Origin: an uncultured Sphingopyxis sp.
GTDB lineage: Bacteria > Pseudomonadota > Alphaproteobacteria > Sphingomonadales > Sphingomonadaceae
NCBI GenBank assembly: GCA_937957805.1
Contig: CALFXW010000093.1
Coordinates: 1 to 5,158 of the forward strand
Length of the DNA: 5,158 nucleotides
Reading direction: 5' to 3'
The notes under the pieces: generated by a model
What the model was told of the DNA's origin: nothing
The model's input: only the letters and a program-made list of their open reading frames with translations
Databases searched by the model: none
Part shown: piece by piece, positions 1 to 5,158 of the stretch
Layout: each line of letters begins with the position of its first letter
Position numbering within the stretch: the stretch's first letter is position 1
Translations under genes and position numbers: made by a program

Positions 1-194
1 TGGTCGACGCCCTTCACCCGAAATTGAAAGGCGGCAACCGGTGCTGCATCAAGCGCGGCACGCAGTTGGTCGGGGAAGTTCCCGCCCACATCATTGGGCG
101 AAATCAGATATATTTGGCAATCATGCCGCTTGCCCGCTGGCCGCAGCCGCGCCGCAAATTGCGGGTCGAGCGCCAGCGGGTCGGCATCTTCCAT
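1..194 (-). CDS. thiE: Thiamine-phosphate synthase, N-terminal part (cut by window edge)
   Basis: Only the first 64 codons are present; the gene runs off the left edge, so it is partial rather than broken. ThiE joins the pyrimidine (HMP-PP) and thiazole (THZ-P) halves to make thiamine phosphate in the cytoplasm. The visible protein has a variable leader of about 25 residues, then 'CQIYLISP' (26-33), which fits the first strand of the TIM barrel. 'AAFQFRVKGVD' (54-64) matches the family's second-strand Q-(L/F)-R-x-K motif, whose Gln, Arg and Lys bind the pyrimidine diphosphate. The start is the ATG at 194-192, which shares one base with the TGA stop of fda (TGATG). A weak AAGG lies 10 nt upstream, inside the fda 3' end, so translation is probably coupled to aldolase. 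Identification rests on the N-terminus only; the remaining catalytic and phosphate-binding loops cannot be checked here. Confidence 0.82.
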   Translation of the reverse strand, partial: MEDADPLALDPQFAARLRPAGKRHDCQIYLISPNDVGGNFPDQLRAALDAAPVAAFQFRVKGVD

Positions 195-1093
195 CAACCG
201 GCAACCTTTTGGGTGGATCCACGATAAATATCGTCAATCGCGCTGCCCAGCGATGCATCGAACGCCGCATCATCCATCGAATGACGCAAATCTTCGAGCA
301 ATGCACGGCTGAAACTGGCGATGATTCCGCGGTTCTTGGCCAGTTCCGCGCATGCTTCGGGGCGGTTATACCCACCCGACAGCGCGACAACGCGCAACAC
401 CTTGGGGTGATCGACCAACGCATCAAACGTCCCCGGCACGACGGGCAGCGATAGTTTCAGCATCACCTCGCTCCCCTCCGGCATCGCGTCCAATTCACGC
501 AAAATTGCATCGCGCATCAGCACATCGCATTCGGCGCGGCTGTCGCTCTTGATGTTCACTTCGGGCTCCAGAATCGGCATCAGCCCGGCAGCCAATACTT
601 CGCGTCCGATCGCGAACTGCTGCGCGACTATGGCGTTGATACCGTCCGCATTGGCATGGTTGATGACCGAACGTTCCTTGGTGCCGAACACGCCCAAGGC
701 TTTGGCGCGCGCCAGCAATGCCGACAATTCCGGCATCGGCTTCATCATCTGGACGCCATTCGCCTCATCCTCCAGACCCTTGTCGATCTTGATGAAGGGG
801 ACGATACCCTTGGCATTCAGCGCGCTGGGCACCGGAACGCCGGCAACATCGCCGTCCATCGTCCGTTCGAACAATATCGCGCCGACGACTTTTTCACCCG
901 AAAAGGCGTCGGACGCGATGATGCGGCTGCGCATGGCGTGGATCAGCGCGAACATGCCTGCTTCGTCACTCCAGGCATCAGCCTCAACCCCATAGCCCTT
1001 CAGCGCCTTGGGGGTCGAGCCGCCCGACTGGTCGAGCGCGGCGATAAACCCGTTGCCCTCAGCCATAATGTTGCGCATCGCCAAATCCACCAT
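194..1093 (-). CDS. fda: Class I fructose-bisphosphate aldolase
   Basis: Cytoplasmic enzyme that reversibly cleaves fructose 1,6-bisphosphate to dihydroxyacetone phosphate and glyceraldehyde 3-phosphate through a Schiff base, without metal. The product is 299 aa; the short bacterial class I family is about 296. Active-site blocks appear in order: 'ALDQSGGSTPKAL' from about 19 with Asp21; 'FIKIDKG' with Lys102; 'TKERSVI' with Lys139; 'EPE' 176-178 with Glu176 as the proton acceptor; 'LKLSLP' with the Schiff-base Lys213; 'SGGYNR' 239-244 for phosphate binding; and 'SFSRAL' near 260-265 with Arg263. The ATG at 1093 is chosen over an in-frame TTG at 1099 because GAAGGA sits 8 nt before the ATG and only 2 nt before the TTG. 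It lies 28 nt after pgk and overlaps thiE by 1 nt. It is unrelated to the metal-dependent class II Fba and to the DhnA-type FbaB. Family assignment is firm; some annotations will use fba as the symbol. Confidence 0.95.
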   Translation of the reverse strand: MVDLAMRNIMAEGNGFIAALDQSGGSTPKALKGYGVEADAWSDEAGMFALIHAMRSRIIASDAFSGEKVVGAILFERTMDGDVAGVPVPSALNAKGIVPFIKIDKGLEDEANGVQMMKPMPELSALLARAKALGVFGTKERSVINHANADGINAIVAQQFAIGREVLAAGLMPILEPEVNIKSDSRAECDVLMRDAILRELDAMPEGSEVMLKLSLPVVPGTFDALVDHPKVLRVVALSGGYNRPEACAELAKNRGIIASFSRALLEDLRHSMDDAAFDASLGSAIDDIYRGSTQKVAG

Positions 1094-1101
1094 CGTCAAA
1101 A

Positions 1102-1107
1102 TCCTTC
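1102..1107 (-). promoter_or_regulatory. Ribosome binding site of fda (decides the start)
   Basis: The minus strand reads GAAGGA, 8 nt before the ATG at 1093. The spacing suits that ATG and excludes the TTG two codons upstream. A 12-nt stretch made only of A and T lies directly 5' of it and should leave the site unstructured. Confidence 0.75.
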
Positions 1108-1121
1108 AAAAAAATAATAGC

Positions 1122-2330
1122 TTACACTTTTGCGCGGGTCAGTGCCACCACGCCGGGCAGTTCGCGCCCTTCCATCCACTCCAGGAATGCGCCGCCGGCG
1201 GTTGAAACAAAGCTGAAATCGCCCGCCACCCCTGCGTGGTGGAGCGCGGCAACCGTGTCCCCGCCGCCCGCCACCGATACCAGCGAGCCTTCACGGGTCA
1301 GTGCGGCTGCCGTCTTGGCGAGTGTGACCGTTGCTGCATCAAAAGGAGGGGTTTCAAACGCGCCCATCGGGCCGTTCCACACCAATGTCGCGCAATTTTT
1401 GAGGACATCGCCCAGCATTTCAACGCTGGCAGGGGCAACGTCCAAAATCATCTCATCAGCCGCAACTTCATGGACGTTGCAGCTGCGCAAACTCGGCGGA
1501 TTGGGCGCAAATTCGCGCGACACCATGACGTCATAGGGCAGATGGACGGTGCAATTGGCGGCTTCTGCTGCGGCGAAAATCGTCTCGACCGTCGCCAGCA
1601 AATCATGCTCGCACAAGCTTTTACCAACATTTACCCCGCGCGCGGCGAGGAATGTGTTCGCCATGCCCCCGCCGATGATCAGATGGTCGACGCGCGACGA
1701 CAGATGGACGAGAACATCAATCTTGCTCGACACTTTGGCTCCGCCGACCACGGCGGCAACCGGATGCTTGGGGCTGCCCAAGGCGGCGTCGAGCGCGCGC
1801 AATTCCGCCTCCATCGACCGGCCCGCAAAGGCGGGCAATATATGCGCCAGCCCCTCGGTCGTCACATGCGCCCGGTGGGCGGCGGAAAAGGCATCATTGA
1901 CGTAAAAATCACCCCACGCCGCCCAGCTTCGCGCCAATGCGGGGTCATTCGCCTCCTCCCCCGCATAAAAACGACTGTTTTCCGCGAGGATGATGCTGCC
2001 AGCGGGCAAAGCGGCCAGCGCATCGCGGCTCGGCTCCGCCATGAAGGTGACCGACCGACCCAAAACTTCGGCCAAGGGTGCGGCGATCGAGGCGAGCGAC
2101 AATGCGGCGTCAAACTTGCCCTTCGGCCGCCCAAAATGCGCGAGGATGAGGGTGATGCACCCCATATCGGACAGCGCGGCGAGCGTCGGCACCGCTGCGC
2201 GCAGCCGCGTATCATCGCTCACCCGGCCATCGGCCATCGGCACGTTCAAATCTTCGCGCACCAACGCGATTTTGCCGCGCAATTCCCCCAAAATACGGGG
2301 CAAATCATCCAAAATATTAAACGCCGTCAT
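1122..2330 (-). CDS. pgk: Phosphoglycerate kinase
   Basis: Reversible phosphoryl transfer between 1,3-bisphosphoglycerate and ADP in the cytoplasm, the step after GAPDH in glycolysis. The 402-aa product has the usual bacterial length. N-domain motifs: 'VREDLNVP' at 24-31 (PGK signature), Arg42 (equivalent of the catalytic Arg), 'HFGRPKG' 65-71, 'ENSRFYAGEEAND' around 117-129, and 'NDAFSAAHR' 145-153. C-domain motifs: 'GGAKVSSK' 196-203 with catalytic Lys199, 'GGGMANTF' 220-227, 'WNGPMGAFE' 318-326 (Asn319 and Glu326 on the nucleotide), 'GGGDT' 355-359 and 'STAGGAFLE' 376-384. The segment 'LDVAP' (296-300) has Ala where the family nearly always has Gly. The frame is open to 2474, but the family begins at 'MTAFNILDDLP'. 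That ATG overlaps the upstream MOSC stop by 4 nt (ATGA) and has GCAGGA 6 nt before it. Coupled translation with the MOSC gene is likely. Confidence 0.97.
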   Translation of the reverse strand: MTAFNILDDLPRILGELRGKIALVREDLNVPMADGRVSDDTRLRAAVPTLAALSDMGCITLILAHFGRPKGKFDAALSLASIAAPLAEVLGRSVTFMAEPSRDALAALPAGSIILAENSRFYAGEEANDPALARSWAAWGDFYVNDAFSAAHRAHVTTEGLAHILPAFAGRSMEAELRALDAALGSPKHPVAAVVGGAKVSSKIDVLVHLSSRVDHLIIGGGMANTFLAARGVNVGKSLCEHDLLATVETIFAAAEAANCTVHLPYDVMVSREFAPNPPSLRSCNVHEVAADEMILDVAPASVEMLGDVLKNCATLVWNGPMGAFETPPFDAATVTLAKTAAALTREGSLVSVAGGGDTVAALHHAGVAGDFSFVSTAGGAFLEWMEGRELPGVVALTRAKV

Positions 2331-2797
2331 GCAAAATCCTGCTTGGTCAAAATCCTGATGGAATCGCCCACGCGCACTTCGCCTTCTGCAACGACAAAGG
2401 CACAAAGCCCGCCACGCCAGTCGGGGGTCAGCGCCGCCTGCAACCCGATCGCTAATGCTTCCATGCGCTGGCAAGGGTCGGTTTCAATCGTCGTTTCCAG
2501 AACCACCTTGTCCCCAATGGCGATGCGCACGCCTGCCATTTGGGGCAGGTCAAAATCAGCGACCAGCAAATTGGCGCGCCGCTCCTGCCATGGAATGGCA
2601 AGCCCCAGTTCGTCCATCGCCGCTGCCCAATCCCCCGCTTCGAGGAGGGAGATTTGCCGGCGATAGGGTGCGCCCTTCAACGCGCCGCGAAAATCCCCCT
2701 CTACGCCGCCCGCAAAGCTGATATTTGCGCGCTCGATGACCTCCATCGTCCCTTTCGGGGCGGCGCGGCGGGCAATGCCAGCGATGCGACCGGGCAT
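2327..2797 (-). CDS. MOSC domain-containing protein
   Basis: A 156-aa protein that is essentially one MOSC domain (molybdenum cofactor sulfurase C-terminal type). Visible blocks: 'GVEGDFRG' 31-38 near the N-terminus; 'QISLLEAGDW' 48-57; 'PWQERRANLLV' 69-79 with the conserved Arg/Asn pair; 'GVRIAIGDKVVLE' 89-101; 'TDPCQRME' 106-113 with the characteristic Cys109; 'PDWRGG' 125-130; and a C-terminal 'GEVRVGD' 139-145. Known MOSC proteins act on molybdenum cofactor or in related reductive detoxification (MOCOS C-terminus, YiiM, YcbX). The conserved Cys is thought to bear sulfur. The substrate here is unknown. There is no signal peptide or membrane segment, so it should be cytoplasmic. The ATG at 2797 has AAGGG 9 nt upstream, overlapping the gap stop. 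It sits 12 nt after gap and overlaps pgk by 4 nt, so it is embedded in a glycolytic operon with no stated link to that pathway. Family is confident; function is not assigned. Confidence 0.88.
   Translation of the reverse strand: MPGRIAGIARRAAPKGTMEVIERANISFAGGVEGDFRGALKGAPYRRQISLLEAGDWAAAMDELGLAIPWQERRANLLVADFDLPQMAGVRIAIGDKVVLETTIETDPCQRMEALAIGLQAALTPDWRGGLCAFVVAEGEVRVGDSIRILTKQDFA
2337..2342 (-). promoter_or_regulatory. Ribosome binding site of pgk inside the MOSC gene
   Basis: The minus strand reads GCAGGA, 6 nt before the pgk ATG, within the last codons of the MOSC gene. It supports the start at 2330 over the longer open frame that begins at 2474. The 9-mer AGGATTTTG at this site recurs at the fda ribosome binding site and again 16 nt upstream. 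Confidence 0.65.
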
Positions 2798-2809
2798 GGC
2801 AGCGCGCCC

Positions 2810-3817
2810 TTAGATCAGGCCGCCGATGACGCCTGCGGTGTCGACCATGCGGTTGGAAAAGCCCCATTCATTGTCATACCAGCTAACCACGCGGACCAAT
2901 TTGCCGTCGATTACTGCGGTTTCCAGACTGTCGATGGTCGAACTCGCCGGACAATGGTTAAGGTCGATCGATACCAAAGGTTCGTCGGTAAAGTCCAAAA
3001 TACCCTTTAACGCGCCTTCCGATGCGGCTTTAAGGAGGGCATTCACCTCATCCCGGCTGGTTTCGCGCGCGGGGGTAAAGGTAAGGTCAACCAGGCTAAC
3101 ATTGGGGGTCGGCACGCGGATTGCCGAACCATCGAGCTTGCCCTTCAATTCGGGCAAGACTTCGCCAACTGCGCGGGCTGCACCGGTGGTGGTCGGAATC
3201 ATTGACATGCCAGCGGCACGAGCACGGCGCATATCCCCATGAATTTGGTCCAGAATCTTCTGATCATTGGTATATGCATGCACCGTGGTCATCAGCCCGC
3301 GTTCGATGCCGATCGCATCATTCAGCACCTTGGCCAGCGGGGCGAGGCAGTTGGTGGTGCAACTGGCATTAGACACAATCAGATCATCGCCGGTCAGGCT
3401 TTCATGATTGACGCCATAAACCACGGTTTTGTCGACTCCTTTGGCAGGTGCCGAAATCAGCACCCGCTTGGCCCCGGCGGTCAGATGCGCGCCCGCGCTG
3501 TCGCGGTCAGCGAAAAAACCGGTGCATTCCAACGCGATATCGACGCCATTTGCCTCATGCGGCAATTTGGCGGGGTCACGTTCGGCGGTAACATGGATGC
3601 GCCGCCCGTTGATGATGATGTCATTGCCATCGGCATGGACATCACCCGGAAACGCGCCGTGGACGCTGTCGCGCTTGAACAGCATGGCGTTCGATTTGGC
3701 GTCGGCCAAATCGTTAATCGCAACCAGTTCCAGATCATGATCGCTGCGTTCCAAAATGGCGCGCGCCACCAAACGACCGATGCGGCCAAAACCATTGATT
3801 GCAACCTTCGTCGCCAT
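2810..3817 (-). CDS. gap: Type I glyceraldehyde-3-phosphate dehydrogenase
   Basis: Oxidative phosphorylation of glyceraldehyde 3-phosphate to 1,3-bisphosphoglycerate, reversible, as a cytoplasmic tetramer. The 335-aa length is standard. The Rossmann glycine motif 'GFGRIGR' is at 9-15 and 'AIND' ends at Asp36. That Asp is the usual acidic residue contacting the adenosine ribose, which suggests NAD preference. The catalytic block 'ASCTTNC' is at 151-157 with nucleophile Cys153, and the paired base is His180 in 'HAYTNDQ'. 'MIPTTTGAARA' 206-216 and 'RVPTPNVS' 234-241 contribute phosphate binding; 'SWYDNEWGFSNRM' 312-324 is the C-terminal signature. Cys289 in 'NHCP' stands where many relatives have Asp. 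The ATG at 3817 has AGGAG 8 nt upstream, inside the 14-nt spacer after tkt. Its product feeds directly into Pgk, two genes downstream. In a Calvin-type cluster the same gene would be called cbbG, but NADPH use is not indicated. Confidence 0.97.
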   Translation of the reverse strand: MATKVAINGFGRIGRLVARAILERSDHDLELVAINDLADAKSNAMLFKRDSVHGAFPGDVHADGNDIIINGRRIHVTAERDPAKLPHEANGVDIALECTGFFADRDSAGAHLTAGAKRVLISAPAKGVDKTVVYGVNHESLTGDDLIVSNASCTTNCLAPLAKVLNDAIGIERGLMTTVHAYTNDQKILDQIHGDMRRARAAGMSMIPTTTGAARAVGEVLPELKGKLDGSAIRVPTPNVSLVDLTFTPARETSRDEVNALLKAASEGALKGILDFTDEPLVSIDLNHCPASSTIDSLETAVIDGKLVRVVSWYDNEWGFSNRMVDTAGVIGGLI

Positions 3818-3825
3818 GTCAAATA

Positions 3826-3830
3826 CTCCT
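3826..3830 (-). promoter_or_regulatory. Ribosome binding site of gap
   Basis: The minus strand reads AGGAG, 8 nt before the gap ATG, starting one base after the tkt TAA stop. It is the strongest Shine-Dalgarno match in the window, in line with the high GAPDH levels most cells need. Confidence 0.75.
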
Positions 3831-3831
3831 G

Positions 3832-5158
3832 TTAAACGCCTAATTTAGCGATAATTTGTGGAACAATCGCGTCCACGGTAAAACCAAAATGCGCGAATAA
3901 ATCTGGCGCGGGTGCCGATGCGCCAAAACTGTCAATCCCGATAATCAGGCCATCGCGGCCAACATGCCGTTCCCAACCGAGCGTAACCCCGGCCTCTATC
4001 GCCACCAACAGCGCATCATCGGGCAAAATTTCGGCGCGATAGGATGCATCCTGCTCGGCAAACAGCTCCCAGCACGGCATCGAAACGACGTCCGCGCCAA
4101 TCCCCTGCCCCTCCAGCGCGGTGGCAACATCGACGGCGAGCGCAACCTCGCTCCCCGTCGCAGCCAGCACAACCCGCCGTTTTGCCGTCGCTGCGCGCAG
4201 ACGATAGGCGCCGCGCGCGCTGCCCCCGCCGTTATTTTCAGCCAGCGAAGGCAGGTTTTGGCGGCTGAGCGCCAGCACGCTCGGCCCATCGGTGCGCGCA
4301 AGCGCTAACCCCCATGCCTCGGCCGTTTCGACCGCGTCGCAGGGACGGAAAACATGCAAATTGGGAATGGCGCGCAGGCTCATCACATGTTCGACCGGCT
4401 GGTGGGTCGGCCCGTCTTCGCCCAGGCCGATGCTGTCGTGCGTCAAAACATAGATGACGCGCTGTTCCTGCAATGCCGACAGGCGGATGGCGTTGCGGCA
4501 ATAATCGCTGAAAATCAGGAATGTGCCGCCATAGGGGATGATGCCGCCATGCAGCGCCATGCCGTTCATTGCCGCAGCCATACCAAATTCGCGGATGCCG
4601 TAGTAAATATAACGCCCGCCGTAATTTTCAGGGGTGAGCGGCGCGGTCGCGCGCGTCTTGGTATTGTTGGAACCGGTCAAATCCGCCGATCCGCCGACCA
4701 GTGCAGGCACCGTCGCCGTCAGCGCCTCCAATGCCATTTCGCTTGCCTTGCGCGTCGCGACATTGGGCTTTTCAACACGAATCTTGTCAAGGTAGGCGCT
4801 AAGGCCTGTGTCAGCGGGCAATACGCCCGCCATGCGCGCGGTAAAGCTCTCACGCGCCGGGCTTGCCGCCAGTCGTGCCTGCCATGCGGCATATTCCCCC
4901 GCGCTGCGCTGGCCTGCGCTCGCCCAATTGGCTGCAATATCCGCCGGTATTTCAAACGGCGCGGCGTTCCAGCCCAGTTCGGCGCGGGCGGCCGCCACCT
5001 CATCCTTGCCCAGTGCCGCCCCATGCGTCGCCGACGTGCCCTGTTTATTGGGCGCACCCTTGCCGATGATGGTGCGGCAGGCGATGAGCGATGGGCGCGG
5101 ATCGGCCAGCGCCTCGTCAATCGCGCGCGCTATATCCGCGCCATCATGCCCGTCACAT
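3832..5158 (-). CDS. tkt: Transketolase, missing N-terminus (cut by window edge)
   Basis: ThDP-dependent transfer of two-carbon ketol units between pentose, erythrose, hexose and triose phosphates, linking the pentose-phosphate pathway to the aldolase and GAPDH encoded next to it. 441 codons are visible up to the right edge; full transketolases are about 650-670 aa, so roughly the first 220 residues, with most of the ThDP/Mg domain, lie outside. The frame is open through the edge; the GTG at 4998 is internal, not a start. Numbered within the visible part: 'CDGHDG' 1-6; 'GTSATHGAALGK' 40-51; 'GGSADLTGSNNT' 155-166; 'YGIREFGM' 186-193 with catalytic Glu190 of the pyrimidine domain; 'THDSIGLGEDGPTHQP' 239-254 with substrate-binding His240; 'LSRQNL' 297-302 with phosphate-binding Arg299; and C-terminal 'GIDSFGASAPA' 407-417. 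These motifs separate it from DXS and pyruvate dehydrogenase E1. It is followed by gap after 14 nt. Confidence 0.96.
   Translation of the reverse strand, partial: CDGHDGADIARAIDEALADPRPSLIACRTIIGKGAPNKQGTSATHGAALGKDEVAAARAELGWNAAPFEIPADIAANWASAGQRSAGEYAAWQARLAASPARESFTARMAGVLPADTGLSAYLDKIRVEKPNVATRKASEMALEALTATVPALVGGSADLTGSNNTKTRATAPLTPENYGGRYIYYGIREFGMAAAMNGMALHGGIIPYGGTFLIFSDYCRNAIRLSALQEQRVIYVLTHDSIGLGEDGPTHQPVEHVMSLRAIPNLHVFRPCDAVETAEAWGLALARTDGPSVLALSRQNLPSLAENNGGGSARGAYRLRAATAKRRVVLAATGSEVALAVDVATALEGQGIGADVVSMPCWELFAEQDASYRAEILPDDALLVAIEAGVTLGWERHVGRDGLIIGIDSFGASAPAPDLFAHFGFTVDAIVPQIIAKLGV

Larger units (their letters stand above)
1..5158 (-). other. Predicted operon tkt-gap-MOSC-pgk-fda-thiE
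   Basis: All six genes read the same way, with junctions of 14 nt, 12 nt, a 4-nt overlap, 28 nt and a 1-nt overlap. Each visible start has a plausible ribosome binding site. No GC-rich hairpin followed by a T-run was found at any junction, and no spacer is long enough for an obvious promoter. The promoter is therefore expected upstream of tkt and the end of the transcript beyond thiE, both outside the window. Co-transcription is inferred from layout alone. Confidence 0.75.

Noticed and set aside
24..454. Several short plus-strand frames opposite thiE and the 3' end of fda
   Set aside because: They overlap recognised genes on the other strand and show no domain of their own.
1094..1099. TTG start for aldolase two codons upstream of the ATG
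   Set aside because: The GAAGGA site is only 2 nt from the TTG but 8 nt from the ATG at 1093.
1108..1125. Rho-independent terminator after pgk, suggested by the T-run
   Set aside because: There is no stable GC stem before the T-run; only an AGCT self-complementary tetramer is present. The aldolase ribosome binding site follows at once.
2331..2474. A 48-residue N-terminal extension of PGK in the same open frame
   Set aside because: The extra residues are Arg/Cys-rich, unlike any PGK N-terminus, and fully overlap the MOSC gene. The ATG at 2330 has its own ribosome binding site and the standard family start.
1236..2666. A 476-codon open frame on the plus strand opposite pgk and the MOSC gene
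   Set aside because: It lies antisense to two genes with clear families. Its translation is rich in Arg, Gly, Gln and His with no recognisable domain, as expected for the shadow of GC-rich codons.
3239..3835. A 198-codon plus-strand open frame opposite gap
   Set aside because: It is a mirror frame of a strongly conserved GAPDH, with no recognised motif and no plausible context.
4996..4998. GTG as the start of a 388-aa protein
   Set aside because: The frame stays open upstream to the window edge and encodes conserved transketolase sequence (DGHDG, GTSATHGAALG), so the GTG is an internal valine codon.

Overview
The window is a compact, single-strand block of central carbon metabolism genes from a GC-rich alphaproteobacterium. 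The protein sequences read most like Sphingomonadales (Sphingopyxis, Novosphingobium or Sphingorhabdus type). This placement comes from remembered family sequences, especially the ThiE start 'CQIYLISP...FQFRVKGVD', the PGK 'LVREDLNVP' and the GAPDH 'FKRDSVHGAFPG'. No search was run.

Everything reads on the minus strand, so transcription runs from high to low coordinates. The order is: tkt (transketolase, N-terminus beyond the right edge, ending at 3832); gap (3817-2810, type I NAD-dependent GAPDH); a small MOSC-domain protein (2797-2327); pgk (2330-1122, phosphoglycerate kinase); fda (1093-194, class I fructose-bisphosphate aldolase); and thiE (starting at 194, thiamine-phosphate synthase, running off the left edge). 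Spacers are 14 and 12 nt, then a 4-nt overlap, a 28-nt spacer and a 1-nt overlap. No spacer has room for an evident promoter or a hairpin terminator, so the block looks like one operon whose promoter and terminator lie outside the window. No non-coding stretch exceeds 30 bases. No RNA genes, mobile elements, CRISPR arrays or large repeats were seen.

Functionally, aldolase, GAPDH and PGK carry out the reversible triose-phosphate part of glycolysis and gluconeogenesis. Transketolase links it to the pentose phosphates. The set resembles the non-Rubisco part of Calvin-cycle (cbb) clusters, but no Rubisco or phosphoribulokinase is visible. ThiE makes thiamine phosphate, the precursor of the ThDP cofactor that transketolase needs, so enzyme and cofactor supply share a transcript. 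The outlier is the MOSC protein between gap and pgk, a family tied to molybdenum-cofactor sulfur chemistry with no obvious role in sugar metabolism. It is the best candidate for an unexplained functional link. Otherwise this is an ordinary housekeeping region, and I see no convincing new system.
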